Part shown: positions 1 to 7,470 of the stretch, one piece after another
Layout of the letters: the number at the start of each line of letters is the position of its first letter
Numbering within the stretch: the first letter of the stretch is position 1
From: Stutzerimonas stutzeri
Lineage (GTDB): Bacteria > Pseudomonadota > Gammaproteobacteria > Pseudomonadales > Pseudomonadaceae
Reading direction: 5' to 3'
DNA length: 36,611 nt
NCBI RefSeq assembly: GCF_000935215.1
Contig: NZ_JXXD01000041.1
Span: 1 to 36,611 of the forward strand
The notes under the pieces: model-generated
The model's database searches: none
The model's input: the letters and a program-made list of their open reading frames with translations, nothing else
Told to the model about the DNA's origin: nothing
Program-made: the position numbers and the translations under genes

Positions 1-1313
1 ACCAGCACTTCCATGCCAACGCGCGGGATCGCGATGCCGCCGTAGCAGTCACCGGCCCAGCTGGAGGAGACGCGCAGCCAGCAGCTGGTCTTGTCGTCGG
101 CCTGGCCCTCACGGTCCCAGTGAAATTGAACGCGTACTCGGCCGTACTCGTCGCAGTGGATTTCTTCGCCGGCCGGGCCGGTGACCACGGCGGTCTGGCT
201 GCCGAGAACCTTCGGCTTCATATGGACCAGTGCCGGGCGGAAAGGAATGTCCCAGGGCGTGGCGATGAAACGGTTGCGGTAGCCCTGGGCAAAGCCGTCA
301 CCGGTATCGACATGATTGGTGATCGACTCTTCCAGCACCTGCGGCTGCTTGCCTTCGTGCAACACTTCGGTGAGCAGCCAGAGCTGGTTCCAGTCGGCGC
401 GGGGGTGCTCGCTGAGCGGGAGAAAATGTCCGCTGGCCAGTCGCGGCTGGTCGCTTTCGCCTTCGGCAAGCTCGTAGTCGTGGCGATGGCGTTCCAGAGC
501 GCGCTGCGACAGGTGCTTGCCGCGGGTGCGCTCGGTGAAGCGGCCGGGGTAGTCGTAGTCCTCGAGATCCGGCTGGAAGTCGCTGTGAAAGGCCGCCTCC
601 ATGGTCAGGCGCGGCTTCTCGAAATCGTAATCGCGGCGCGTGACGCGGCTGGTGCGGGTTTCCAGGCGCAGGCCGAAGCGTTTGATCACCGGCTGGTCGG
701 CGACCAGACCGCTTTCCTGCTGATAGGCGGTGGCGGCGAGCTTGGGAAAGACTGTCTGGTCGTCGCCGAACACCAGCACATGGCCGGCCGTGCTGTGCTC
801 GAAGTGGTAATGGATACCCTCTTCCTCGCACAAACGCTGGATGAAATGCAGGTCCGATTCGTCGTACTGAACGCAGTATTCACGCGCGGGGTAGATCACC
901 GGGCCGAGCTGGAAGCGGTAAGCGTCGGCCTGGACGCCGTGCTCCTCGAGCACCTGAGCGACGATCTGCGGCACGCTGAGGTGCTGGAAGATGCGCTGGT
1001 TGGTGCGATGGGCGAGATAGGCCAGCTGCGGCACGAGCGTCAGCCGATAGCGGGTCAGGCGCTGGCCGGATTCACCCTGAGCGGCCTGATGCACCAGCCC
1101 ATGAATACCGCTGCCGTCCGGGGCGAAGGCGAGGAAGGCCGGGCGATGCAGCAGGCGTTCCAGATCCAGATCGGGGTGCTCGCTGACCAGTTCCAGGTCG
1201 AAGCGATAGGGCTGGCTGATGGCCTCGCGGCCCTGGAATTCGAGCACCTTGAAGTCGTGCTCGATGCCTTCGAGGGAAAGCGTGAAGTGGGCCTGGTTGG
1301 CGGGGGCGAACAT
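1..1313 (-). CDS. vgrG: Type VI secretion spike protein VgrG, N-terminal part (runs off the left edge)
   Basis: VgrG forms the trimeric puncturing tip of the type VI secretion system, sits on the Hcp tube and carries effectors. The reading frame is open from 1313 to the window edge (about 437 residues). It shows the gp27-like module with the usual text: LSLEGIEHDFKVLEF near the start, RFDLELVSEHPDLDLERLL, and QYDESDLHFIQRLCEEEGIH around residue 150. The transition to the gp5/OB-fold module follows (GRVRVQFHWDREG, then TSCWLRVSSSWAG and the IAIPRVGMEV motif at the edge). The start at 1313 is preferred over an ATG at 1317 because AGGAGG lies 7 bases upstream of it. It follows hcp on the same strand after a hairpin, so some transcription must read through or start anew. 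The C-terminus and any effector/immunity genes lie outside the window. Confidence 0.96.
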   Translation of the reverse strand, partial: MFAPANQAHFTLSLEGIEHDFKVLEFQGREAISQPYRFDLELVSEHPDLDLERLLHRPAFLAFAPDGSGIHGLVHQAAQGESGQRLTRYRLTLVPQLAYLAHRTNQRIFQHLSVPQIVAQVLEEHGVQADAYRFQLGPVIYPAREYCVQYDESDLHFIQRLCEEEGIHYHFEHSTAGHVLVFGDDQTVFPKLAATAYQQESGLVADQPVIKRFGLRLETRTSRVTRRDYDFEKPRLTMEAAFHSDFQPDLEDYDYPGRFTERTRGKHLSQRALERHRHDYELAEGESDQPRLASGHFLPLSEHPRADWNQLWLLTEVLHEGKQPQVLEESITNHVDTGDGFAQGYRNRFIATPWDIPFRPALVHMKPKVLGSQTAVVTGPAGEEIHCDEYGRVRVQFHWDREGQADDKTSCWLRVSSSWAGDCYGGIAIPRVGMEVL

Positions 1314-1448
1314 CCATGTTCCTCCTGTTCAGTCCATGTATCAGCGCATGGGCGCTTGCGGAGCCCCGTGTAACACAGGCCGGCCGCTCTAGAATGCATG
1401 GTTCGCGCATTCCAGAACGACGATGGCGGAATCTGTTCAGTGCTTCGC

Positions 1449-1480
1449 AAAAAGCGTTCGGCCAGGCGAGCCTGGCCGAA
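1449..1480 (-). terminator. Hairpin with U-tract after hcp (terminator or attenuator)
   Basis: A perfect 10-bp stem (1457-1466 with 1471-1480) has a 4-base loop and, read on the minus strand, is followed within 3 bases by five T residues (1449-1453). It lies 17 bases past the hcp stop and before vgrG. It would reduce transcription into vgrG, consistent with Hcp being needed in large excess over VgrG. Confidence 0.75.
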
Positions 1481-1496
1481 GCGGGACCGCGGCGAA

Positions 1497-2015
1497 TCAG
1501 CCAGCGATCGGGGTGCGCCAGTCGTCGGAGCCGGAGGTGCCGGAAACCTCGTGGGTCCAGACGATCTTGCGGTAGGTGAAGTACACGTCCTCCAGATGAG
1601 TGAAATGGGACATGTTCGGGTCCTGGCAGTTGGGCATGCGCGACTGCACGTCGACGATCACCGCATCTTCCAGCTCGATGGTGAAGTAGTGTTCCTGGGT
1701 GCCGGTGGACGAGGTGCGGTACCACTCCAGACGGCACTTGTTCAGGCGCTCGCCGGAAGTCAGAGCGTTGAAGATCAGCGGCGACGACTTATCGAATACC
1801 TTGGTGATCATCAGCGGCTTGTGTACGCGCTGGCCTGTCGGCTGGCCGGACTGCGGGTCACGCGGGATGATGACCTGATGCTGGAAGGCCTGCACCAGGA
1901 TCTGGTCCTCATGGCCTTCCTGGAAGATGTTGCCAACCGAGTCCTCGGTGAAGGTGCCGGCGGTGATCAGGCCTTGCTTGGTGCCTTCGAGGGACAGATA
2001 CGCGGGTGTTGGCAT
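1497..2015 (-). CDS. hcp: Type VI secretion tube protein Hcp
   Basis: Hcp hexamers stack into the inner tube of the type VI secretion system and are secreted with the spike. The 172-residue product begins MPTPAYLSLEGTKQGLITAG and contains DSVGNIFQEGHEDQI and DPQSGQPTGQRVHKP, the hallmarks of the 172-residue Hcp subfamily found beside orphan vgrG genes in pseudomonads. The start at 2015 has AAGGAGAG at good spacing; a longer frame with 13 extra residues lacks this support. A sigma54-type promoter lies about 50-60 bases upstream, and vgrG follows after a hairpin. No sheath, baseplate or ClpV genes are visible, so the rest of the apparatus is presumably encoded elsewhere. Confidence 0.96.
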   Translation of the reverse strand: MPTPAYLSLEGTKQGLITAGTFTEDSVGNIFQEGHEDQILVQAFQHQVIIPRDPQSGQPTGQRVHKPLMITKVFDKSSPLIFNALTSGERLNKCRLEWYRTSSTGTQEHYFTIELEDAVIVDVQSRMPNCQDPNMSHFTHLEDVYFTYRKIVWTHEVSGTSGSDDWRTPIAG

Positions 2016-2062
2016 GGGTGCTCTCCTTGTCTGAAATGAGTGCCAAATGGCCATTTCGTAAC

Positions 2063-2078
2063 AACAAGCGCCGTGCCA
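2063..2078 (-). promoter_or_regulatory. Sigma54 (RpoN) -24/-12 promoter for hcp
   Basis: On the minus strand the sequence reads TTGGCACG, four bases, then TTGTT. This matches the YTGGCACG-N4-TTGCW consensus at every defined position except the C of the -12 GC. Spacing between the -24 GG and the -12 dinucleotide is the required 10 bases. It predicts a start near 2051 and a leader of about 36 bases before hcp. Sigma54 control of hcp-vgrG is known in several gamma-proteobacteria; here it is inferred from the match. Confidence 0.75.
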
Positions 2079-2164
2079 AAATAAAAAAATGCTTATTTGT
2101 CAAAGAGATAGTTAATTTTCATCACACAACCCGAATAGCAGAAGTGATGCCAGACACAGAAAGC

Positions 2165-2287
2165 TGCGCAAGTTCCTGCGCAGCCATGGCAACAAGTTGC
2201 GCAACGCCCACCAAGCTCGCGACTCATCGCACTGCGAACAGCTTACCCACAAACTTATCCACAGAATGCTGCGCAAAAAATTGCGCA
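2165..2287 (-). promoter_or_regulatory. Cluster of five TGCGCA palindromes, possible enhancer-binding sites for hcp
   Basis: TGCGCA occurs at 2165, 2177, 2198, 2270 and 2282. The outer copies form two pairs with the same 12-base centre spacing and the same left half (GCTGCGCAA). The cluster lies about 115-235 bases upstream of the predicted hcp start, the distance where sigma54 enhancer-binding proteins usually bind. The link to hcp is inference; the repeats are seen directly. Confidence 0.45.
2243..2263 (+). other. Two DnaA-box-like 9-mers
   Basis: TTACCCACA (2243-2251) and TTATCCACA (2255-2263, identical to the E. coli consensus) are in the same orientation 12 bases apart. They lie in a gene-free stretch beside polA, between the two TGCGCA pairs. 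Two boxes are too few for an origin. They could be a minor DnaA-binding site or chance. Confidence 0.4.
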
Positions 2288-2329
2288 AGACATTGCCCCT
2301 GGTGAGGCCTCATCCACTTTTCTGCAGGC

Positions 2330-2372
2330 AAAAAAAACCTCGAACTTCATTGGGGGAGGGGGAAGTTCGAGG
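2330..2372 (-). terminator. Intrinsic terminator of the ErsA-like RNA
   Basis: An 11-bp uninterrupted stem (2338-2348/2362-2372) with a 13-base C-rich loop is followed on the minus strand by eight T residues (2330-2337). This is one of the strongest terminators in the window. It probably forms the 3' end and Hfq-binding tail of the small RNA. Confidence 0.88.
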
Positions 2373-2458
2373 TCCAAATCCGGACCGCTAGGGCGGGGTC
2401 CAGAGATCTGCCAACACTTAACACAACAAGGAGCATCGAAGGGCTTTTACACCCTTCG
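2330..2458 (-). ncRNA. ersA: Small regulatory RNA, ErsA-like, about 129 nt
   Basis: The minus strand between polA and hcp holds a complete small-RNA unit. There is a sigma22/AlgU-type promoter (2464-2491), a 5' hairpin (CGAAGGG/CCCTTCG, loop of 8) at the predicted start, an imperfect middle hairpin around 2382-2401, and a 3' terminator hairpin with an 11-bp perfect stem (2338-2348 with 2362-2372) followed by eight T residues. The 13-base terminator loop is C-rich (CCCCTCCCCC), able to pair with Shine-Dalgarno regions. In P. aeruginosa the AlgU-dependent sRNA ErsA (about 132 nt) lies directly downstream of polA on the same strand, the position of Spot 42 in enterics. Position, promoter class, length and orientation all match. 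The exact ends and the orthology are inferred; sequence identity to ErsA could not be checked. Confidence 0.8.
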
Positions 2459-2463
2459 CATGC

Positions 2464-2491
2464 TCTGACCGGATGGTTGCAGCGGAAGTTC
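2464..2491 (-). promoter_or_regulatory. Sigma22 (AlgU/RpoE-type) promoter for the small RNA
   Basis: On the minus strand GAACTT (2486-2491) is followed after 17 bases by TCAGA (2464-2468). This is the AlgU pattern GAACTT-N16/17-TCtgA. It places the start near 2457-2458, exactly at the 5' hairpin of the predicted RNA. Confidence 0.75.
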
Positions 2492-2501
2492 AACGCGGAG
2501 G

Positions 2502-2525
2502 AAAAAAATTTCGTCGACTAGCGAC
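2502..2525 (-). terminator. Weak hairpin plus T7 run after polA
   Basis: On the minus strand a short stem (GTCG/CGAC, 5-base loop) is followed by GAAA and seven T residues (2502-2508), 18 bases past the polA stop. The stem is short, so it may only partly separate polA from the small RNA. Confidence 0.35.
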
Positions 2526-2542
2526 ATTTTTCGGCAGCACGG

Positions 2543-5287
2543 TCAGTGGGCCTCGTCCCAGTTGTTGCCAACGCCTGCTTCGACCAGCAGCGGTACGTCC
2601 AGCTGGGCCGCCTCGCTCATCAACGGACAGATCTGCTGGCGGACCTGCTCGACCAGGTCTTCGCGCACTTCCAGCACCAATTCATCGTGGACCTGCAGGA
2701 TCACCCGCGCATCCAGCCCGCTCTGCTGCAGCCAGCCGTCCACGGCGATCATGGCGCGCTTGATGATGTCCGCTGCGGTGCCCTGCATCGGCGCGTTGAT
2801 CGCGGTGCGCTCGGCGCCCTTGCGCATGGCGCCGTTCTTCGAATTGATCTCGGGTAGATACAACCTGCGACCGAACAGCGTCTCGACATAACCTTGCTCG
2901 GCGGCTTGAGTGCGGGTGCGCTCCATGTAGGCCAGCACGCCGGGGTAACGGGCAAAATAACGGTCGATGTACTCCTGCGCTTCCTTGCGGCCGACGTCGA
3001 TCTGCTTGGCCAGGCCGAAAGCGCTCATGCCGTAGATCAGGCCGAAGTTGATCGCCTTGGCGCTGCGGCGCTGGTCGCTGCTGACCTGCTCCAGCGGCAC
3101 GCCGAACACCTCGGCAGCCGTGGCACGGTGCACGTCCAGGTCGTTCTGGAAGGCGTGCAAGAGGCCGGCATCCTGCGCCAGGTGGGCCATGATGCGCAGC
3201 TCGATCTGCGAGTAGTCGGCCGCCAGCAGCTTGTAACCCGGCGCCGCGACGAAAGCCTGGCGGATGCGCCGGCCCTCGGCGGTGCGGATCGGGATGTTCT
3301 GCAGGTTCGGGTCGCTGGAGGACAGCCGGCCGGTGGCGGTCACCGCCTGGTGGTAGCTGGTGTGGATGCGCCCGGTGCGCGGGTTGATCTGCTGCGGCAG
3401 CTTGTCGGTGTAGGTGCCCTTGAGCTTGCTCAAGGAGCGGTGCTGCATGATTACCTTGGGCAGCGGGTAATCCTGCTCGGCCAGTTCGGCAAGCACGCTT
3501 TCCGCGGTGGACGGCTGGCCGCCGGCGGTCTTGGAGATTACCGGGCAGCCGAGCTTGTCATAGAGGATCGCGCAGAGCTGCTTGGGCGATCCGAGGTTGA
3601 ACTCCTCGCCGGCAATATCGAAGGCCTCGCGTTCCAGCTGCACCAGCTTGTCGCCCAGCTCGACGCTCTGCTGGCCGAGCAACTGCGCATCGACCAGCGC
3701 GCCGTTGCGCTCGATGCGCGCCAGCACCGGCACCAGCGGCATCTCGATCTCGCTCAGCACCTTGAGCAGCGATGGCGTCTGTTCCAGCTTGCCGAGCAGG
3801 GTCTGGTGCAGGCGCAGGGTGACATCGGCGTCCTCGGCGGCGTAGGGGCCGGCCTGTTCGATGGCGATCTGGTCGAAGGTCAGCTGCTTGGCGCCCTTGC
3901 CGGCGATGTCCTCGAAACGGATGGTGCCACGGCCGAGATATTTCAGCGCCAGGCTATCCATGTCGTGGCGAGTGGCGGTGGAGTCGAGCACGTAGGATTC
4001 GAGCATGGTGTCGAAGGTCATGCCACGCATCTCGATGCCGTAGTGCATCAGCACGTTCATGTCGTACTTGCCGTGCTGGCAGATCTTGGTCTTCGCCGGA
4101 TCCTCCAGCAGCGGCTTGAGTGCGGCGAGGACGGCATCCAGCTCAAGCTGCTGCGGCACGCCCATGTAGGAATGACGCAGCGGCACATAGGCCGCCTGGC
4201 CCGGCTCGACGGCGAACGACACGCCGACCAGCTCGGCGCGCTGAGCATCGATGCTGGTGGTTTCGGTATCGAAGGCGAAGCACTCGGCGTTCTTCAGGCG
4301 CTCGAGCCAGGCATCGAACTCGGCCTGATCGAGGATCGTGGTGTACTCGGCTTCGGCCTGGATCGAGCAGCCTTCGGGCTGCACCTCGCAGTTCTCGCCG
4401 GCGGCCTTGGCCTCGCGCAGCAGGTCGTCCAGCCAGTTCTTGAATTCCAGCTCGCGGTACAGCGCGATCAGCGCCTCGCGGTGCGGCTCGCCGGGCATCA
4501 GGTCGGCGACCTCGACGTCCAGCGGCACGTCGAGCTTGATGGTCGCCAGCTCATAGGACATGAAGGCGGCGTCGCGGTGTTCGGCGAGCTTGGCGCCCAA
4601 TGACTTGGCACCACGGATCGGCAAGCCGGCGACCTGATCGAGGTTGTCGTAAAGCCCCTTGAGCCCCCCGGGAATGCCGTTGAGCAGGCCGCAAGCGGTC
4701 TTTTCACCCACGCCTGGCACGCCAGGAATGTTGTCGACCTTGTCGCCCATCAGCGCGAGGAAGTCGATGATCAGCTCCGGGCCGACGCCGAACTTGGTCT
4801 TCACGCCTTCGATGTCATAAACGCTGCCGGTCATGGTGTTGACCAGCGTGACGTGCGGACAGACCAGCTGCGCCATGTCCTTGTCGCCGGTGGAGATGAT
4901 CACGTCGCGGCCGAGCGCCGCGCACTGGCGCGCCAGGGTGCCGATGACGTCGTCGGCCTCCACGCCTTCCACGCACAGCAGCGGCATGCCGAGGGCGCGG
5001 ACGCTGGCATGCAGCGGCTCGACCTGGGAGCGTAGGTCATCCGGCATCGGCGGACGATGAGACTTGTAGTTCTCGAACAGCGCGTCGCGAAAGGTTGGCC
5101 CCTTGGCATCGAAAACCACCGCGAACGGACTGTCCGGGTATTGCCGACGCAGGCTGAGCAGCATGTTCAGCACGCCCTTGACCGCGCCGGTCGGCTTTCC
5201 GGTTGAGGTGGTCAGAGGAGGCAGGGCATGGAAGGCGCGATAGAGGTAGGACGAACCGTCCACCAGGATGAGGGGAGCTTGGCTCAT
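2543..5287 (-). CDS. polA: DNA polymerase I
   Basis: PolA fills gaps and removes RNA primers during replication and repair. The 914-residue product has all three domains. The 5'-nuclease domain (residues 1 to about 290) has DGSSYLYRAFHALPP, GVEADDVIGTLAR and STGDKDMAQLV. The 3'-5' exonuclease domain keeps the DxE motif in FAFDTETTSIDAQ near residue 350. The polymerase domain has motif A DYSQIELRIMAHLAQD, motif B RRSAKAINFGLIYGMSAFG and motif C QVHDELVLEV near residue 865. The start at 5287 gives MSQAPLILVDGSSYLYRAF, aligning with E. coli PolA; a 17-residue upstream extension to 5338 is rejected. The 76-base gap to the divergent DUF2782 gene must hold both promoters. The ErsA-like RNA follows downstream, as in other pseudomonads. 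Confidence 0.99.
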   Translation of the reverse strand: MSQAPLILVDGSSYLYRAFHALPPLTTSTGKPTGAVKGVLNMLLSLRRQYPDSPFAVVFDAKGPTFRDALFENYKSHRPPMPDDLRSQVEPLHASVRALGMPLLCVEGVEADDVIGTLARQCAALGRDVIISTGDKDMAQLVCPHVTLVNTMTGSVYDIEGVKTKFGVGPELIIDFLALMGDKVDNIPGVPGVGEKTACGLLNGIPGGLKGLYDNLDQVAGLPIRGAKSLGAKLAEHRDAAFMSYELATIKLDVPLDVEVADLMPGEPHREALIALYRELEFKNWLDDLLREAKAAGENCEVQPEGCSIQAEAEYTTILDQAEFDAWLERLKNAECFAFDTETTSIDAQRAELVGVSFAVEPGQAAYVPLRHSYMGVPQQLELDAVLAALKPLLEDPAKTKICQHGKYDMNVLMHYGIEMRGMTFDTMLESYVLDSTATRHDMDSLALKYLGRGTIRFEDIAGKGAKQLTFDQIAIEQAGPYAAEDADVTLRLHQTLLGKLEQTPSLLKVLSEIEMPLVPVLARIERNGALVDAQLLGQQSVELGDKLVQLEREAFDIAGEEFNLGSPKQLCAILYDKLGCPVISKTAGGQPSTAESVLAELAEQDYPLPKVIMQHRSLSKLKGTYTDKLPQQINPRTGRIHTSYHQAVTATGRLSSSDPNLQNIPIRTAEGRRIRQAFVAAPGYKLLAADYSQIELRIMAHLAQDAGLLHAFQNDLDVHRATAAEVFGVPLEQVSSDQRRSAKAINFGLIYGMSAFGLAKQIDVGRKEAQEYIDRYFARYPGVLAYMERTRTQAAEQGYVETLFGRRLYLPEINSKNGAMRKGAERTAINAPMQGTAADIIKRAMIAVDGWLQQSGLDARVILQVHDELVLEVREDLVEQVRQQICPLMSEAAQLDVPLLVEAGVGNNWDEAH

Positions 5288-5363
5288 GAGCGGAATCAAC
5301 CTTTTCGGCGGGCCCGGAGCTAGAATGCCAAGGACCACTTATCGACAAAGGGACAAGGTTACC

Positions 5364-5648
5364 ATGCGCGCTCTCAAACACCTGATGCTGGCCAGCCTGC
5401 TGGCGTGCGCTCCCCTGGCCGGTTTTGCCCAGGAGTCGGTCGACGGCGAGCCCGACGTAACCATCCGTCAGGAAGGCGACCGTACCGTCGAGGAATACCG
5501 CGTCAATGGCTTCCTCTATGCCGTGAAAGTCACGCCCAAGCATGGCAAACCGTACTTTCTGGTGCGAGCAGACGGCAACGACGGCAACTTCGTCCGTTCC
5601 GACCAGCCGGACATGCTGATCCCCTCCTGGAAGATCTTCAGCTGGTAA
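5364..5648 (+). CDS. DUF2782 family exported small protein
   Basis: A 94-residue protein of unknown function, conserved next to polA and thrB in pseudomonads. A Sec signal peptide is clear (MRALKHLMLASLLACAPLAG then FAQ/ES, cleavage about residue 23), so it acts in the periplasm. The mature part is a compact acidic domain with DVTIRQEGDRTVEEYRVNG and ending IPSWKIFSW, the DUF2782 signature. The start at 5364 is chosen for the signal peptide and the ACAAGG upstream; the longer frame reads into the polA promoter region. TAGAAT at 5321-5326 is a plausible -10. thrB starts 24 bases downstream, so the two probably form an operon. Confidence 0.88.
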   Translation: MRALKHLMLASLLACAPLAGFAQESVDGEPDVTIRQEGDRTVEEYRVNGFLYAVKVTPKHGKPYFLVRADGNDGNFVRSDQPDMLIPSWKIFSW

Positions 5649-5672
5649 CCGATCAACCGCCGGGAGGACAGC

Positions 5673-6626
5673 ATGTCGGTATTCACGCCCCTGCAACGCG
5701 ATGAACTGGAAGCCTTTCTGGCGCCGTACCGGCTCGGCCGGTTGCGCGACTTCCAGGGCATCGTCGCAGGCAGCGAGAACAGCAATTTCTTCGTCAGCCT
5801 CGAACAGGGCGAATACGTTCTGACGCTGATCGAGCGTGGTCCGATCCAGGATTTGCCGTTCTTCATCGAGCTGCTCGACGTGCTGCACCGCGCCGGCCTG
5901 CCGGTGCCCTATGCGCTGCGCAGCGAGCAGGGCGAGGCGCTGCGCAAGCTGGCGGAAAAGCCTGCGCTGCTGCAGCCGCGCCTGCCCGGCAAGCATGTGA
6001 TGGCGCCCAATCCGCACCATTGCGCCGAGGTCGGCCGGCTGCTGGCGCGTCTGCATCTGGCCACCCGCGAGCACATCCTCGAACGCGCCAGCGACCGCGG
6101 TCTGGATTGGATGCAGGAACAGGGGCCAAGCCTGGCGCTGAGCCTGTCCGAGGACCAGCTGCCGCTGTTGCGCGAAGGCCTGGCAGAGATCGCCGAGCTG
6201 CGGCCGAAACTCCTCGCCCTACCGCGCGCCAACCTGCACGCCGATCTGTTCCGCGACAACGTGCTGTTCGAAGGCAGCCACCTGACCGGTGTGATCGACT
6301 TCTACAACGCCTGCTCCGGGCCGATGCTCTACGACCTGGCCATCGCCGTGAACGACTGGTGCTCGCACCCCAATGGCGAGATCGACGGTGAACGCAGCGA
6401 ACCCTTGCTGGCGGCCTACTCCGCACTGCGCCGCTTCACCCCGGCCGAAGCCGAGCTCTGGCAGCCGATGCTGCGCGTGGCCTGCGTGCGTTTCTGGCTA
6501 TCGCGACTGATCGCGGCGCAGCGTCACGAAGGCAAGACGGACGTGCAGGTGAAAGATCCCGATGAGTTTTACCGGCTGCTGAAGGCGCGCCAGCATCCGT
6601 CCAGCGCGCTGCCTTTCGCTTTCTAA
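5673..6626 (+). CDS. thrB: Homoserine kinase, APH-fold type
   Basis: Converts L-homoserine and ATP to O-phospho-L-homoserine in threonine synthesis (cytosol). The 317-residue protein belongs to the aminoglycoside-phosphotransferase/choline-kinase fold used by Pseudomonas instead of the GHMP-type ThrB. It has GIVAGSENSNFFVSLEQGEYVLTL as nucleotide loop, the catalytic motif NLHADLFRDNVLFEG near residue 187 (Asp and Asn in place), and the metal-binding GVIDFYNACSG segment near residue 207. GGGAGGA precedes the ATG at good spacing. The order polA, DUF2782, thrB and, further along, nrdJ matches the P. aeruginosa chromosome. Length is normal for the family. Confidence 0.95.
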   Translation: MSVFTPLQRDELEAFLAPYRLGRLRDFQGIVAGSENSNFFVSLEQGEYVLTLIERGPIQDLPFFIELLDVLHRAGLPVPYALRSEQGEALRKLAEKPALLQPRLPGKHVMAPNPHHCAEVGRLLARLHLATREHILERASDRGLDWMQEQGPSLALSLSEDQLPLLREGLAEIAELRPKLLALPRANLHADLFRDNVLFEGSHLTGVIDFYNACSGPMLYDLAIAVNDWCSHPNGEIDGERSEPLLAAYSALRRFTPAEAELWQPMLRVACVRFWLSRLIAAQRHEGKTDVQVKDPDEFYRLLKARQHPSSALPFAF

Positions 6627-6791
6627 ATCGAATCCCAGACACAAACCCCGCGCGAAAGCGTTCAACACCTCGCAAATTTTCCAGCGCAGCTTGCGACCGC
6701 CGGGGCTTTACCCCAAAGTGCCGGGCGCACAGGATGCGCGCTGGCGTTAGCCGAAACGCGCGACTCGCCGATCATCGAAAGGAATCGATGC

Positions 6792-7418
6792 ATGCCTTCC
6801 ATCTATCAGCTCAAGCCCCGTTTTCAGGCACTACTACGCCCACTGGTCCAGCGCCTCCATGACAGCGGCATCACGGCCAATCAGGTCACGCTGGCAGCGC
6901 TGGTCGTGTCGCTGGCAGTCGCAGCGGCGGTCGCGCTGCTGATCGAGCACCTCTGGATCTTCCTGCTGATCCCACTGTGGATGCTGCTGCGCATGGCACT
7001 GAACGCCATCGACGGCATGCTGGCGCGAGAATTCGGCCAGCAATCGAAGCTCGGCGCCTACCTCAACGAACTCTGCGATGTGGCCGCCGATGCGGCGCTC
7101 TACCTGCCGCTCGCGCTGGTGACCGGCGTCTGGCCAGCTGCCGTGGTGCTGGTGGTGGTGCTCGCAGCGCTGACCGAGTACGCCGGTGTGCTCGGTCCGA
7201 TGGTGGGCGCCTCACGCCGTTACGACGGCCCGATGGGCAAGAGCGACAGGGCCTTCGCCTTCGGCGTGCTGGCCACCGGCGTCGCCTTGGGCCTGTTGCC
7301 AGCCGCCTGGATCAACGGCTTGTTGCTGCTGATCGCCGGGCTGTCGATCCTCACGCTGAGCAACCGGGTCAGACAAGGCCTGGCGGAAACCGCATCGGCG
7401 CCCGCCGAAGCGGACTGA
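6792..7418 (+). CDS. ynbA: CDP-alcohol phosphatidyltransferase, YnbA-like
   Basis: An integral inner-membrane enzyme of the family that transfers a phosphatidyl group from CDP-diacylglycerol to an alcohol. The 208 residues hold about six hydrophobic segments. The family motif is normally DxxDGxxAR-x8-GxxxDxxxD. Here it reads NAIDGMLAR, then GAYLNELCD, so the first and third Asp are Asn. From memory, E. coli YnbA has the same Asn residues and a very similar N-terminus and middle, so the change marks the subfamily rather than decay. It is the first gene of a cassette with an acyltransferase (52 bases on) and a CdsA-like enzyme. The alcohol substrate and product lipid are unknown. Confidence 0.85.
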   Translation: MPSIYQLKPRFQALLRPLVQRLHDSGITANQVTLAALVVSLAVAAAVALLIEHLWIFLLIPLWMLLRMALNAIDGMLAREFGQQSKLGAYLNELCDVAADAALYLPLALVTGVWPAAVVLVVVLAALTEYAGVLGPMVGASRRYDGPMGKSDRAFAFGVLATGVALGLLPAAWINGLLLLIAGLSILTLSNRVRQGLAETASAPAEAD

Positions 7419-7470
7419 ACCGCCACCCGCCCGAACCACCGACTTCCCGCCCGATACCGAGGAACATCCC

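Noticed and set aside
2070..2110. Sigma70 promoter for hcp (TTGACA followed by TATTTT)
   Set aside because: Spacing is only 14 bases. The sigma54 element in the same region fits far better.
2243..2318. Replication origin at the DnaA-box pair
   Set aside because: Only two good boxes, no AT-rich unwinding region with 13-mers and no dnaA/dnaN neighbours.
2894..4603. Long plus-strand open frame opposite polA (569 codons)
   Set aside because: It is the complement of a clear polA gene in GC-rich DNA, where the antisense frame is often open by chance. The protein is low-complexity with no domain.
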